The notes below the pieces were generated by a model. That model ran no database searches. It saw only the letters and a program-made list of their open reading frames with translations, and had not been told where the DNA came from. Positions 32,852 through 42,741 of a stretch of DNA of 64,000 bases are shown here, piece after piece (the first letter of the stretch is position 1; each line of letters begins with the position of its first letter). This DNA is from Chloroflexota bacterium (GTDB lineage Bacteria > Chloroflexota > Dormibacteria > Dormibacterales > Dormibacteraceae). The stretch is from the NCBI GenBank assembly GCA_005883575.1, contig VBFH01000025.1, positions 91,607 to 155,606 of the forward strand. The letters run 5' to 3'. The position numbers were made by a program, and so were the translations under genes.

Positions 32852-33961
32852 ATGAAAAAACAGGCCGAGGAGCCCGGCCCGGAGCCGCAGTGGTCTGGCG
32901 ATGGCCAGTGGTGGTGGGACGGCACCAAGTGGACACAGATGTGGAAGCCTCCGCGCGGCCTCGAGTGGGACGGCAAAACATGGGTTCGGGCCGAAGAAGA
33001 GCCCGCCGAGGAGGAGGAGCAGCCGGCAGAGAGGGACGTGGTCCTTCCGATGCCCATCGTGCCGCCAAATGCCGGCGCTACTCGCCGTGCGCCGCGCGCG
33101 AACCGGATCAGCCATGAAGCAGTTGTGCCCGCCAGGGACCGGGCGACCCCGCCCGCACCGGCACTGCCCGCACCACCGGCGCCGCGGGCCGGCGGCCGCA
33201 GAGTCGGCTACCGTGAGCCCCGGATCGTTTCCCAGCCACACCCAGCTGAGCCGGCCGCTGCTGTGCGGCCCGCGCCACGGGCCGCCCCGACCCCGACGCC
33301 GCCAGCACGTCGGACCTCCAAGCGCACGACGTTGCTGATCGCCGTCGCCCTGGTCATGGTGATGGCAGGCATCTTCAGCGTCGCGGTCACGGGCACGCTG
33401 GGGAGGCTCATTGGCGATCAAGGCGCCTCGCAGTCGGGTGCGCCGCGGACCGGCCCGCTCACTCCGGTTCAGATCGCGAAGGCGCTCAAGGGCCGTCAGT
33501 TCACCAGGGACGTGGTCCCCCCAGAGCTCGCCGACTCCGCTCCTCTGCGAGACGTTTTTGTGCTCGACTCAGCTCCCGGCCTCATCGGCCAGGCCAGCAC
33601 CACCACCTCGGACCTGGGTGCCACGGTCACGTTCTATGTCTTTTCCGATCCTCTCTGGGCAGAAGCCTTCGTCGAGAAGCCGCCGACACCATATGGATGC
33701 GGCCGGTGTTCGTCCGTGGGCGATCCGACTGATGTTCAAGGCGTCGGTAAGAAGGCGACGAGCTACGTCGTGTATGGCAAGAAGACGAAGGGCGAAAGCT
33801 GGGTCGCGACGACCACATACGTCCTGAGCGGGTCAGTGGTGATCGCCGGTGTGTATTACCCGTTCAACATCGCCAACCCTTCCCCATCGCCCACGGACCT
33901 GTCTCTGGCGACGGCCTACTCGAAGGCGGGGCTGCAGCTCTTGAGGAAGATCTCGGCCTGA
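32852..33961 (+). CDS. DUF2510-like membrane protein
   Basis: This 369-residue protein begins with two short Trp-rich repeats of the DUF2510 kind (GDGQWWWDGTKWTQMW and LEWDGKTWVRAEE). A disordered Pro/Ala/Arg-rich cytoplasmic region follows, then one transmembrane helix (TTLLIAVALVMVMAGIFSVAV) and an outer domain of about 160 residues with a CGRC pair. The start is placed at ATG 32852 (MKKQAEEP); in-frame GTG 32795 and ATG 32822 overlap the repeated element. Function unknown; the Trp repeats are thought to bind membranes or partners. Confidence 0.8.
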   Translation: MKKQAEEPGPEPQWSGDGQWWWDGTKWTQMWKPPRGLEWDGKTWVRAEEEPAEEEEQPAERDVVLPMPIVPPNAGATRRAPRANRISHEAVVPARDRATPPAPALPAPPAPRAGGRRVGYREPRIVSQPHPAEPAAAVRPAPRAAPTPTPPARRTSKRTTLLIAVALVMVMAGIFSVAVTGTLGRLIGDQGASQSGAPRTGPLTPVQIAKALKGRQFTRDVVPPELADSAPLRDVFVLDSAPGLIGQASTTTSDLGATVTFYVFSDPLWAEAFVEKPPTPYGCGRCSSVGDPTDVQGVGKKATSYVVYGKKTKGESWVATTTYVLSGSVVIAGVYYPFNIANPSPSPTDLSLATAYSKAGLQLLRKISA

Positions 33962-33970
33962 CCTGTACCG

Positions 33971-35092
33971 CTAAGAGCTCTTGATCAGCGCTGCGAGCGC
34001 ATCCAGGTAGGTAGACCCGTAACGCTTGCTCGGCTCCAGGTAGGTATTTTCGACGAACTCGTTCCAGCTGATGCCGAACCACCCATCTGGTCGGGTTGCG
34101 CCGTTGAGCTGCCAGAGCTTGGTCAGGGTTTGCGTTCCTTTTCTCTGTACGCAGCCTCCTCCCATCAGCTGCTTGTTGTAGCCGGCGATGAAGGGGGCAA
34201 ACCAGCTCTTCCCGTCGGCGTGCACCTGGCTAGCGAGGTCACTCACCGCAGACCCCGCGCGAGAGTTGTTCCAGGGGTCTTGCGTCGACCAGTAGTAGCT
34301 GGTCCCGTCGAGGTACTGTCCGTCGTTCGGCCAGGACATCGCGGTCTCGTCGCCAAGCAGATATACGTACGGCTCGACCGCTCGCGAGACGGCTTGAATT
34401 GTCTGGGGTGAGAACTTGCGCGAGTCGAGCCACATCACGATCGGCTTCGAGCTGTAGCCGTTGCGGAAGGCGGGATCCGACCCGTACCGGCTGACGAAGT
34501 ATCGGAGATCCGCGATCAGCTTGGACGCCGGTCGCGCGTAATCCCCAAACGCAGCGTAGGCGAGGCCGAGCCCGAAGGTGGCGCCGTGCGCTGAGTCGTA
34601 AGCGTCGACGGTCTTGACCAGCAGGTCGAACCTGGAGTTGTACCCGCTCGAGGTCACTCCTTGCGCCGGGTCGCCGGTGCCCTGCCAGTCGGCGAGGAAT
34701 CCCTTGAGGCCTGCCTGGTTGGCGAGGTCGATGTGCCGCCCGAAGGTGGCGGGCTGCGTCTGGTCGTACAGGCCCTCCGTGGGGACGTCCACGATCTGGG
34801 CACCCGAGTAGGAGACGGTTGGATTGCAGCCCTGACCGTCGATCGAGCCCGGGATGGGGGCGGTGGTGTATGGGTAGGCGGGCCCGAGCTTGTCAGTCCA
34901 GTGCTGCGAGGTCCACCACAAGTAATAGTGGACGTAGACGCTCGCGGGCCCACGCGGCCCGCCGGGGCTCGCGGTGGGACCGGCGGTCGCGCGCGATGCG
35001 GAGGGTGTTGGAGCTGCAGTCGGCGACGTTCCACAGCCGGCCGCGACCAGCGACACCAGCACAGCCGCCAGCCAGCGCCCTCGCCACATCAC
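33971..35092 (-). CDS. GH99-like glycoside hydrolase lipoprotein
   Basis: This 373-residue surface lipoprotein has a signal peptide with lipobox VAAGC, then a Ser/Thr/Pro linker. The fold resembles GH99/GH71-type endo-mannosidases and related proteins, with an opening SVYVHYYLWW (the family's Y-W-Y motif), GLKGFLADWQGTGD and the closing GISWNEFVENTYLEPSKRYGS with candidate catalytic Glu. GH99 enzymes cut alpha-mannosides, so a mannose-containing surface glycan is a plausible substrate, but this is inferred. It lies 55 bases after the phosphoesterase gene, as the last gene of the unit. Confidence 0.78.
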   Translation of the reverse strand: MMWRGRWLAAVLVSLVAAGCGTSPTAAPTPSASRATAGPTASPGGPRGPASVYVHYYLWWTSQHWTDKLGPAYPYTTAPIPGSIDGQGCNPTVSYSGAQIVDVPTEGLYDQTQPATFGRHIDLANQAGLKGFLADWQGTGDPAQGVTSSGYNSRFDLLVKTVDAYDSAHGATFGLGLAYAAFGDYARPASKLIADLRYFVSRYGSDPAFRNGYSSKPIVMWLDSRKFSPQTIQAVSRAVEPYVYLLGDETAMSWPNDGQYLDGTSYYWSTQDPWNNSRAGSAVSDLASQVHADGKSWFAPFIAGYNKQLMGGGCVQRKGTQTLTKLWQLNGATRPDGWFGISWNEFVENTYLEPSKRYGSTYLDALAALIKSS

Positions 35093-35147
35093 GCCGGCTC
35101 ACCGTACACGCCCCTGACCCCGCCGGAACCAGTCCGACTCGCGGGCG

Positions 35148-38100
35148 TCAGGCCAGGAGCGAGCTCGGTGGGGCACCTGGGGCCCCCGGCTCGCTCGGGG
35201 TCGCAGTACCTCGCGGCCAGGTCTGGACCACGATCGCCGCGGCGATGACCCCGCCGATCAGGATCAGGCCCAGCACAGCCATGGCGGCAATCTCATAGGG
35301 GGTGAACGCCGACACCTGCACCACCTGGTTGCGCGTGACCTGGACCACCAGGGTCGGAGACACACCCTCGCCGATGGTCGTCACGGTATACAGCCCTCGA
35401 GGAAGTTCAGGCAGCGTCACCCGGCCACCGCTGTCGGGCCGTAGCGTCTCCCGGAACCCTCCCGCTGAGGTCACAACCACGTTGTGGATCGCGCCGCCGA
35501 GCACCGGCTGCCTCACGCGAAGCTGCATCGAGTAGATGCGAAGGTTGATGGACCAGACGCTGCTCGGGCCTGGTGTGAACGGGCTGTCACCGCGATTGGC
35601 GACGCTCACACCGTCATAGGTCGCGGACTGGAGGGCGTACCTCGGCCTTGGCGCGAGGCCCAGGAGCAGGGCCCGCGTGGGGGCCGGGACGTCGAGCCAC
35701 GCAGCCCTCTGGGTCTGCGACAGCACGATTTCCTTTCCAGCCGGCCCGGAGACGGTCACGGGACCGAGCCGGCCGGTTTCGATGGGCCCGCCGCTGTAGT
35801 CATGGAGCGCGATCGTGGTCAGGTAAGTGCCCGCGAACATCGCGTAGAGCGTTGTGCTCGAGAAGATCTTCAGCGGCCGCGTCAGGCGCTCGTCGCTGTC
35901 GAACCAGTGGTCGAATCTGATCCGCGTGGTCGGCGTGTCCGCCGGCGCCTTGATCGCCATGGTGTGATTGCCGATCGTGTCGACCTGGACGGTTGCTTTG
36001 CCGTCCGTGCCGGTGGTGGCGGTGCGGCCGTCGATCGAGAAGGTGACGCCTGCCATGGCGGGCCCCGCCTGGACGGTGACGAACAGCGGACGTATGACCA
36101 GGGGGATACGGGCGGACGTTCCGATGATCCCGCGCGACCTGTCGCCGTGGTACTCGACCAGGATCGAATGGTTGCCGGCGGCCAGGCCGCGCGACAGGCT
36201 GTAAGCGAACGTGCCGTCTGCGTGGACCTCAAGCTTGATCAGCTTGCGTCCGTCCAGGTTGATAGAGACCGGGACCGTGCCCGAGATCGGACCAGCCGGG
36301 CTCGTGAGCTGGCCCGTCAGCTGCGCTGCGTCGCCGGCCGTGATCGTTGTCGGAGCGTGCACACTCAAGCTGGTCGGGAGTGGAGGCAGGATGGTGAAGG
36401 CGCCCCTGGCCGACGAGCCGAGATAACCCAGCTCGCGCGCGCCCCTGAAGGTCGCGGTTATCGAGTAACTGCCGACCCCGGTGCGGCGGGAAAGCCGGTA
36501 CACAACCCTTCCACTGCTGTCGGTCACCAGCGCGACGCGGTGACCGGCCACGTCGAGGTGGACGAGGATGCCGGGCACGGGCCGCGACCCCGTGTACACC
36601 CGCGCGACGACCGTCAGCGCGGCGCCGATGCGCTGGTCGTTGGGCAGGCTGAGCGCGATGTAGGTGACCCAGGGTTTGATGACCTGGAACACGCCCTGCG
36701 CGGTGGCGGAGTCGGCTCCGAGCTGGACGTTGGCGGCAAACGACACCTGAATGCTGTGCGCGCCCACGACCAGGTTGCGGCTCATGTCAAAGGTCGCCAC
36801 GCCGACGTCGTTGGTCACCCCGGCCAGCTTGGCGCTCCCATCGACGACCGCCGTCACCTGAGCGTGGACGAGCCGGACTCCGTTGGCGGTCAAGGTTGCG
36901 GTCACGTGGGTGAGGACGCCGGTTGGGGTCGGGCTCGGCAGGCCCAGAGCTATCAGAGTCCGGGCCAAGGGCACGACCGTCACCGTCTGATGAGCCTCCG
37001 AGCCGGCGTATCCGACCTTGACATCGCCCGCGAACACCGCCTTGACCGCGTGCTGGCCGAGCGCCAGCCCACTGACGGTGTAGTCCGCGCCTCCGCCCAG
37101 CGCCGTTTTGACGTCATGGACGTGCGCGCCATCGACCAGGATCTGGATCGTCTCGCCGGCCAGCGGGCCCGCGGGACCCTGCAGGGTCAGAGACAGCGCC
37201 AGCGGCAGCCCGATCGTGATCGACGTCCGCACGCTCAACCCGGTCGTGGTCGGGCGCAGCGGCACGACCGTGACGACCGCATTCGCGGCCGCGGGCGTGT
37301 TGAGCACCGAAGCATGGACGTTGTACGCGCCCGCAAGGTTGACGGCCGGAAAGTGGAAGATGGCCAGGCCGTTCTTGTCGGTGTGGCTTCCGTGGCTGGA
37401 GACGACGGTCCCCGCCGGGTTGGACGCGGAGAAGGAGACGGTAGCCCCGTGGATCGGGTTGCCGTCGCTGGTCGCCGTCGCCGAGACGTCGGTCGCATTG
37501 CCGGCGTAAATGGCCGGTCCAGGCGAGATCGTGACTTTAATCTGAGGCGTTTTCGCCAGCCCCGTCGCGGGTAGCAGCACCATCACTGTGGCGACGAGGA
37601 TCGCCAACGCCCACTTCGGCGAGACGCGTTTCCCTACCCACATCCGCAGCCGGCCGAACCAGGCCATCAGCGGGAGCGGTGGAAAGCTGCTGCCCAGGCG
37701 CTGCGCCGCCGAGATGACCTTCACCTGCACGCGGCTGCCGCCCGGTCCGCCAGGTCCGCCCGCAGGGGGTGACCCCGGCCCATGGCCGTTGGACCCGCTC
37801 AGCATGGGTCTGCGGCGCCGAACGAACGCCGCGACGAGGACAAGCCCTATCGCGAGCGCCACCGAGGATCCGTAGAAGAGGACCACGACGAGCACCGGGA
37901 TTCCGCGCCAGACGGTGCCCACCTTGGTGTCGACGATCGCCGGTGCGTAGGGCTGGCGGGTGAAGTCGAAGGCTTCCATGAGGCCCGATGCCTTCGTGTC
38001 CCGGCTGGTAAGCGGGGCAAGGCCGTAGGTGGTTTCGATGAACTTCAGGATCGAGGAGAAGTCCGAGGGCGTGTGATCGACAAACCCCTGTTGGGCGAAG

Positions 38101-39131
38101 GGTGAGATCACCACGGTAGGTACCCGGAAACCGTAGCCATGCGAGTCGACCTGCGGCGGGCGCACGTGGTCGTAGTAACCGCCCCAGTCGGACCAGGTGA
38201 GAAAGATCGCGGAGCTCGACCAGGCCGGGCTGCGCTGGATCGCTGAGATGATGGAGGTCACGCGCTGCTCGCCGAGGGTGACGGGGTCGGGCGCCCGCTC
38301 CGAATCGCCGCTTGGATAGATGTAGGAGACGGCTGGCGTGGTCGTATCCGAGCGCAGGTCGCGGAACAGGTTCGACTGGTCGGTGAGGTTCGCGAAGCGG
38401 CTTGGGTTGTCGACGATCGCGGGCATGTTCATCATCGGCACCCGCACCACCTGCGGGATGAAGCTCGCGACGCCGCCGATTCGGTGGTAGGTCAGGGTCG
38501 GGTCGTAGTGGCGGACGTAAGCGCGCCAGGCCAGGCCGGCCCTGTCGAGCCGATCGAAGATCGTCGGGATGGTGTAGCCGCCAGGACTCTTGAGCTGGTC
38601 CGCCGGCACGGCCTGCCCCGCGACGAGGTAGAGGTGGTTGTCGATGCTTCCGCCAAGCGCCGACGAATAGAACTGGTCCATCAACGTGTAGCTCTTCGCC
38701 AGCTGCCAGTAGGAGTCGAGCTGCTGCGGGCTGTAGTAGCCAAGTCCGGCGGCCGGACTCTTGCCGTCAAGGCTCTGCGCAGCGGCGAACCCGTCCATGC
38801 GGCCGCCGTCGAACGCGACGCGGGCGGCGGTGTAATCCGCGTTCACCGCGGTGGCGCCGCCGGCTCCGATCTCATGGAGGCCGAGGGTCTGGGTGGCCAC
38901 GGACTTCGGGTTGGCTGGAATCTGAACCTTGAGGGGATTGATCCCGTCTGCACCCTTGAACGTCCCGAAATAGTTGTCGAAGCTGTGACCTTCCTCGACG
39001 ATCACGAAAACGTGCTTGATCTTCGTCGAGGCGGGATTGGGGGCGGTGGGAGCAGCGAGCGCGGGGGTGGACGCACCCCAGACCAGAGCCGCGCAGAAGA
39101 TCCCGAGCGCGAGCTTGAGCGGGCGTATCAC
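35148..39131 (-). CDS. Multi-membrane phosphoesterase with Ig-like repeat tail
   Basis: This 1,327-residue protein has a signal peptide (1-26). Residues 38-395 form an alkaline phosphatase-fold phosphoesterase (PF04185 type, as in phospholipase C and acid phosphatase AcpA), with [26 protein letters not shown] and [13 protein letters not shown] transmembrane helix (about 411-436), a Gly/Pro-rich inner loop and a second helix (about 507-525) follow. That helix resembles a new signal peptide. Residues 530-1085 hold about five Ig-like repeats of about 95 residues, then a few further beta domains and a C-terminal helix (about 1284-1308). It overlaps the GT39 gene by 4 bases. Confidence 0.88.
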   Translation of the reverse strand: MIRPLKLALGIFCAALVWGASTPALAAPTAPNPASTKIKHVFVIVEEGHSFDNYFGTFKGADGINPLKVQIPANPKSVATQTLGLHEIGAGGATAVNADYTAARVAFDGGRMDGFAAAQSLDGKSPAAGLGYYSPQQLDSYWQLAKSYTLMDQFYSSALGGSIDNHLYLVAGQAVPADQLKSPGGYTIPTIFDRLDRAGLAWRAYVRHYDPTLTYHRIGGVASFIPQVVRVPMMNMPAIVDNPSRFANLTDQSNLFRDLRSDTTTPAVSYIYPSGDSERAPDPVTLGEQRVTSIISAIQRSPAWSSSAIFLTWSDWGGYYDHVRPPQVDSHGYGFRVPTVVISPFAQQGFVDHTPSDFSSILKFIETTYGLAPLTSRDTKASGLMEAFDFTRQPYAPAIVDTKVGTVWRGIPVLVVVLFYGSSVALAIGLVLVAAFVRRRRPMLSGSNGHGPGSPPAGGPGGPGGSRVQVKVISAAQRLGSSFPPLPLMAWFGRLRMWVGKRVSPKWALAILVATVMVLLPATGLAKTPQIKVTISPGPAIYAGNATDVSATATSDGNPIHGATVSFSASNPAGTVVSSHGSHTDKNGLAIFHFPAVNLAGAYNVHASVLNTPAAANAVVTVVPLRPTTTGLSVRTSITIGLPLALSLTLQGPAGPLAGETIQILVDGAHVHDVKTALGGGADYTVSGLALGQHAVKAVFAGDVKVGYAGSEAHQTVTVVPLARTLIALGLPSPTPTGVLTHVTATLTANGVRLVHAQVTAVVDGSAKLAGVTNDVGVATFDMSRNLVVGAHSIQVSFAANVQLGADSATAQGVFQVIKPWVTYIALSLPNDQRIGAALTVVARVYTGSRPVPGILVHLDVAGHRVALVTDSSGRVVYRLSRRTGVGSYSITATFRGARELGYLGSSARGAFTILPPLPTSLSVHAPTTITAGDAAQLTGQLTSPAGPISGTVPVSINLDGRKLIKLEVHADGTFAYSLSRGLAAGNHSILVEYHGDRSRGIIGTSARIPLVIRPLFVTVQAGPAMAGVTFSIDGRTATTGTDGKATVQVDTIGNHTMAIKAPADTPTTRIRFDHWFDSDERLTRPLKIFSSTTLYAMFAGTYLTTIALHDYSGGPIETGRLGPVTVSGPAGKEIVLSQTQRAAWLDVPAPTRALLLGLAPRPRYALQSATYDGVSVANRGDSPFTPGPSSVWSINLRIYSMQLRVRQPVLGGAIHNVVVTSAGGFRETLRPDSGGRVTLPELPRGLYTVTTIGEGVSPTLVVQVTRNQVVQVSAFTPYEIAAMAVLGLILIGGVIAAAIVVQTWPRGTATPSEPGAPGAPPSSLLA

Positions 39132-40987
39132 GGGTGGACCTCATAGATCACGACGTCCGCCTGATGGGCGCCCTTCTCACGGAATGAGAAGACAGGTACG
39201 CCTCCGAACTTCGTGACGTAGAAGTTCAATTGAGCGGCGAAGTGGGAGCTGCGCCCGGCCGAATAGGAGTCGTAGACGAGGTACTGGATCGACCCGCTTC
39301 GGATCGCGGCGTCCGGGTTGAGCACCGGCTCGTATTGAGGATTGCGGTGAAGAGGGTTGGGGCTCACGCTGAGGGCGAGCGCTTTGCGCATTCCGTAGAA
39401 CTGGATCACGTTCGCAAAGGACGGACCGATCGTCAGGAAGCGAGCGCTCGGAAGCGTGTTGGCGCGCACCCAATCGCCCGATGGACGGCTCGCTTCCAGA
39501 CCACCGGTGCCCGCAAGAAAAGTGCGCTTCGCGCTCGCGGGCATCGAGTCGTCAGAGTCGGTGGCGATCCCGGCCGATGTCCCAGCCTCTAGCGGGCTCA
39601 CAGCCGCGCGTGCCGCGGACGGGGCCATCGAGATGAGCGCGAGCGCAAGGGCCAGTGCGGCGGCCCATCGCAGCTCCAGCCTCTCGACACGAAGCGGTCT
39701 GCCCATCGACGATCCCAGCTCACCAAGTGCGATCGCTCCGCGCCCTGCCAGGTAAACCACCGGCGGAACGATCGGAAGCAGGTACTCGAAACCTTTGGTG
39801 GGCCAGATCTCGAAGAAGCCGACGTTGCACAGCACGAGCGCGATCGCGAGAGCGTCGAACTTCTGCCAGCGCCACCTGAGCGACACCAGCCCCACCAGGG
39901 CGAGGGCGACCGTGACGTAGCCCAGGCTCGGCAGCACCGTCAGGTAGAAGAGGGCATCGTGATTCGGCTGGCGGAAGAACTGCCAGACCACAAACTGGTT
40001 TGTGGTGTGCGCCCCACCACCGAGCACCAGCGAGAGCGGGTACGGCGAGATCGACACCGCGAAGACCAGACTCGCGATCGGAAGGTGGCGTGACCAGCGA
40101 AGGGGCAGGTCGCGCGAGTACAGCACGAAAAGGATGACCGCCGGAACTGTCAGCATCCCCATCTCTTTCGAGAGCACGGCCAGGCCCGCCATGGCGGCGG
40201 CGGCGTAGAACCAGCCGACGCGCTGCGTCCGCAGCCAGAGGGCCAGCATGAGCATCGTCGCCGCGACAAAGGTGGTCATCGGGCCGTCGAGCAGCATCTG
40301 CCGGGAAACCACGACGGCGTACGGACACAGGGCGGCGATCATGCCCATCGCGAAGCCCAGGAACCGGCCCCGGACCACCGTTCCGATGCCCCAGCAGGTC
40401 AGGGCCAGGGCGACGCCAAAGCTGGCCGTGACAGCTCGGGGCAGCCAGTCGCTCACGTGTCCGGTCAGCGCATAGCCGAGGGCGACGGTGAACTGGACCA
40501 GAAGGGGATGGGCTCTGAACACACCGAATAGCTGTCCGTACGGCTGAAAGCCCGCGATGGCCGCGGCCTGACCCGAGTACACCGCCTCGTCCGAGTTGAA
40601 GCCGACCTGCGACAAACCCACGAAGCGGACGTAAACCGCGGTTCCCGCGATCAGGAGCAGGGCGCCCGCGGTGAGGAGCCAGCGCGAGGACACGAAGGTC
40701 CGCATCCTCCGGCCGGACCTTCGCTGAACTTCGTGCTTCGATGGTTCTGTGGGCGCGGCCGGAAGTCCACTACCCGGCGCCTCGAGCTGGATCCGGCGTC
40801 CGACCGTCCCGGGAGCGGGCGCGACGGAATCCGGCGCCTGGGGGCGCGGCGATGACCATCTCGGGCTGGGCGTTCGCTCGGTGGTCTGGGCCGGGAGGTT
40901 GCTGCTCTGCCTCAACGACGATGCGCGCGTCGCCGTCGGCCGGCGCCTGGACGGCCCCGGCAATGGATATTCCTCGCTTGGGTTCAT
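39128..40987 (-). CDS. GT39-type (ArnT/PMT-like) membrane glycosyltransferase
   Basis: This polytopic transferase uses a polyprenyl-phosphate sugar donor on the outer face. About eleven helices are visible. The first outer loop carries the family's acidic motif [18 protein letters not shown], and KEMGML and the [12 protein letters not shown] region are typical. The C-terminal 150 residues form an outer domain. I use the ATG at 40987, which gives a Ser/Pro-rich cytoplasmic tail of 94 residues. The ATG at 40705 with GGAGG directly before it could be the true start. It heads the GT39-phosphoesterase-GH99 unit. Confidence 0.88.
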   Translation of the reverse strand: MNPSEEYPLPGPSRRRPTATRASSLRQSSNLPAQTTERTPSPRWSSPRPQAPDSVAPAPGTVGRRIQLEAPGSGLPAAPTEPSKHEVQRRSGRRMRTFVSSRWLLTAGALLLIAGTAVYVRFVGLSQVGFNSDEAVYSGQAAAIAGFQPYGQLFGVFRAHPLLVQFTVALGYALTGHVSDWLPRAVTASFGVALALTCWGIGTVVRGRFLGFAMGMIAALCPYAVVVSRQMLLDGPMTTFVAATMLMLALWLRTQRVGWFYAAAAMAGLAVLSKEMGMLTVPAVILFVLYSRDLPLRWSRHLPIASLVFAVSISPYPLSLVLGGGAHTTNQFVVWQFFRQPNHDALFYLTVLPSLGYVTVALALVGLVSLRWRWQKFDALAIALVLCNVGFFEIWPTKGFEYLLPIVPPVVYLAGRGAIALGELGSSMGRPLRVERLELRWAAALALALALISMAPSAARAAVSPLEAGTSAGIATDSDDSMPASAKRTFLAGTGGLEASRPSGDWVRANTLPSARFLTIGPSFANVIQFYGMRKALALSVSPNPLHRNPQYEPVLNPDAAIRSGSIQYLVYDSYSAGRSSHFAAQLNFYVTKFGGVPVFSFREKGAHQADVVIYEVHP

Positions 40988-41244
40988 GGGGACCCCCAGA
41001 TTCCAAGGCTTTGCGACTTGATTAACAATCGGACAGGTCGGCAGAAGGTCTAGGCGTTTGTCCCGACGTCGTGGCAGGTCACGATCGCCGCGGGTCAGAC
41101 CCGGCTCGGTCCACGTTGAAGATGGTCAGTCCTGTCCATTGACAACGACCTCGGTCAGCGGGTTCACTGCTACCAGCCGATCGTTTGTCTGTGACCGGTG
41201 TCACGACCGCCGGGACAACGGTCCGTGGAAAGGATGGAGCATTG

Positions 41245-41973
41245 AGCAGGGGAGCACCTGCAGGCACGATGCCTGCGCGCAGACAAACACCGACAGCCGA
41301 CGCGCCCGCCGCCGTTCGGTCGACCACATCGTCGGTCCCGAAAGTCCTGGTCGTCGACGACCAGCATCTGTTCCGATCAGGCCTGGTGAAGCTCCTGGAG
41401 AACGACCCGCGGATCCAGATCGTGGGGGACACCGACGACGGGGCTGAAGCGGTCAAGCTGGTCGCGACCTTGCGACCCGACGTCGTTCTCATGGACGTCC
41501 GAATGCCGAACATGGACGGCCTGGAGGCCGCCCAACGCATCACCTCGACAAATCCAGACGTCCGCGTCCTTATGCTGTCGGGCTTCGGCGCTGAGAGTCA
41601 GGTGATTCATGCGCTGAACGCCGGCGCGAGCGGTTATGTGGTTAAGGACTCACCGCTGGAGGCGATCGTGACGAGCATCCTGGCCGTCGTCGCCGGGGGC
41701 AGGGTGCTGTCGGAGTCGATCGCCGACCGGGTCCTTAGCATGATCTCAGGCGGCCCGCCCACCAAGACCATGTACGACGGACTGACACAGCGCGAGGTCG
41801 AGATCCTGCGGCTGCTGGCTACCGGCGTCGCCAACAAGCAGGTCGCGTTCAGGCTGAAGATCTCCGACAAGACGGTGCGAAACCACATCAGCCACATCTA
41901 CGAGAAGCTGAACATCTTCGACCGTTCCCAGGCGGTGCTGTACGCCGTACGCAAGGGGCTCGTCGAGGTCTGA
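41245..41973 (+). CDS. NarL/LuxR-type response regulator
   Basis: The receiver domain (VLVVDDQHLFRSGL, acceptor Asp in VLMDVRMPNMDG, Lys in VVKDSPLEA) is followed by a LuxR HTH (LTQREVEILRLLATGVANKQVAF, KTVRNHISHIYEKL). I place the start at TTG 41245, which has AAAGGA 7 bases upstream; ATG 41269 is an alternative. It has no adjacent histidine kinase. The nearest candidate is the NarX-type kinase at 48.1-48.9 kb. Confidence 0.9.
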   Translation, partial: SRGAPAGTMPARRQTPTADAPAAVRSTTSSVPKVLVVDDQHLFRSGLVKLLENDPRIQIVGDTDDGAEAVKLVATLRPDVVLMDVRMPNMDGLEAAQRITSTNPDVRVLMLSGFGAESQVIHALNAGASGYVVKDSPLEAIVTSILAVVAGGRVLSESIADRVLSMISGGPPTKTMYDGLTQREVEILRLLATGVANKQVAFRLKISDKTVRNHISHIYEKLNIFDRSQAVLYAVRKGLVEV

Positions 41974-42010
41974 CGCGCCGCTGATCTGAGGTCTGACGCG
42001 CCGCTGATCT
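41965..42010. repeat. Exact tandem duplication of 23 bases between convergent genes
   Basis: The 23 bases at 41965-41987 are repeated exactly at 41988-42010. The first copy holds the response-regulator stop (TGA 41971-41973). The PHP gene's stop (TAG on the minus strand, 42009-42011) begins at the end of the second copy. The whole intergenic gap is this duplication. Confidence 0.9.
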
Positions 42011-42710
42011 AGCGATATGCGCGCCGGGCGCGCTCGCGATCTGCCTCGCCGCTGAGACGGCGCAGCACGCTGCGCGTCAGCGTTTGCGCGCCGACCAGCG
42101 GCGATCGGTTTCGGCGCTCGGCGCGCGTCGTGCCTGACTCGAGCGCGGCGCGCAGGTCGACGGCCGTCCGCCCCGGAAAAGCCGTGACGACGCTCCCCAC
42201 CGCGGCAAGGATGTGGGAATCGGAACCCCCGGTTTGAGCCCGGGCCCAGGCGCCTTGCGCACGCCGTGCCTGGCGGTTGGCCAACCACGCGCCGGGCGAT
42301 CCGTTTTCGACCTCGATCGCGTCCCATGGCAGGCCGGCGGCACCCGCGCCGACGCCTCGTGCACCCCCCAGGCGGAGGTAGGGATGAGCCGGGATCGCAA
42401 GTCCGCCCTGGGCGTGTATCTCATCGATCGTCTGCTCGACGTCAAGGCCCGGCGGCACGGCGCGCGTGAGGAAAAGGCCGAGGACGTGGCCTTGATGGGT
42501 CGTGACCTCCTCGCCGATCACCACCTCGCAGCGGGCGGGATCGCAGAGGGAGCCCTCGATGGCCCCGTCGATGCGGTCATGGTCGGTGATGGCGATAACG
42601 CTCAGCCCAAGCCGGACCGCGCGGGCCACGACCATCGCCGGCGAGGGCGCTCCGTCGCTGTACGTGGTGTGGATGTGGAGGTCGGCGGCGCCGTATGCCG
42701 GGTCGATCAC
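42009..42710 (-). CDS. PHP-domain phosphoesterase
   Basis: This 233-residue metal-dependent phosphoesterase of the PHP family (histidinol-phosphatase/YciV type) has DLHIHTTYSDG, ITDHDRIDGA, VIGEEVTTHQGHVLGLF, IPAHPY and GGSDSH, giving the His/Asp/Glu metal cluster. YciV-type members hydrolyse 3',5'-bisphosphonucleotides or short RNA ends; the actual substrate here is unknown. It is convergent with the response-regulator gene. Confidence 0.9.
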   Translation of the reverse strand: MIDPAYGAADLHIHTTYSDGAPSPAMVVARAVRLGLSVIAITDHDRIDGAIEGSLCDPARCEVVIGEEVTTHQGHVLGLFLTRAVPPGLDVEQTIDEIHAQGGLAIPAHPYLRLGGARGVGAGAAGLPWDAIEVENGSPGAWLANRQARRAQGAWARAQTGGSDSHILAAVGSVVTAFPGRTAVDLRAALESGTTRAERRNRSPLVGAQTLTRSVLRRLSGEADRERARRAYR

Positions 42711-42741
42711 GACCCGTCAATTTAGCCGCTACGCCGGGCGG

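Noticed and set aside
35484..37574. Plus-strand ORF of 696 codons
   Set aside because: It is antisense to the Ig-like part of the phosphoesterase and consists of Arg/Asp/Gly-rich low-complexity sequence.
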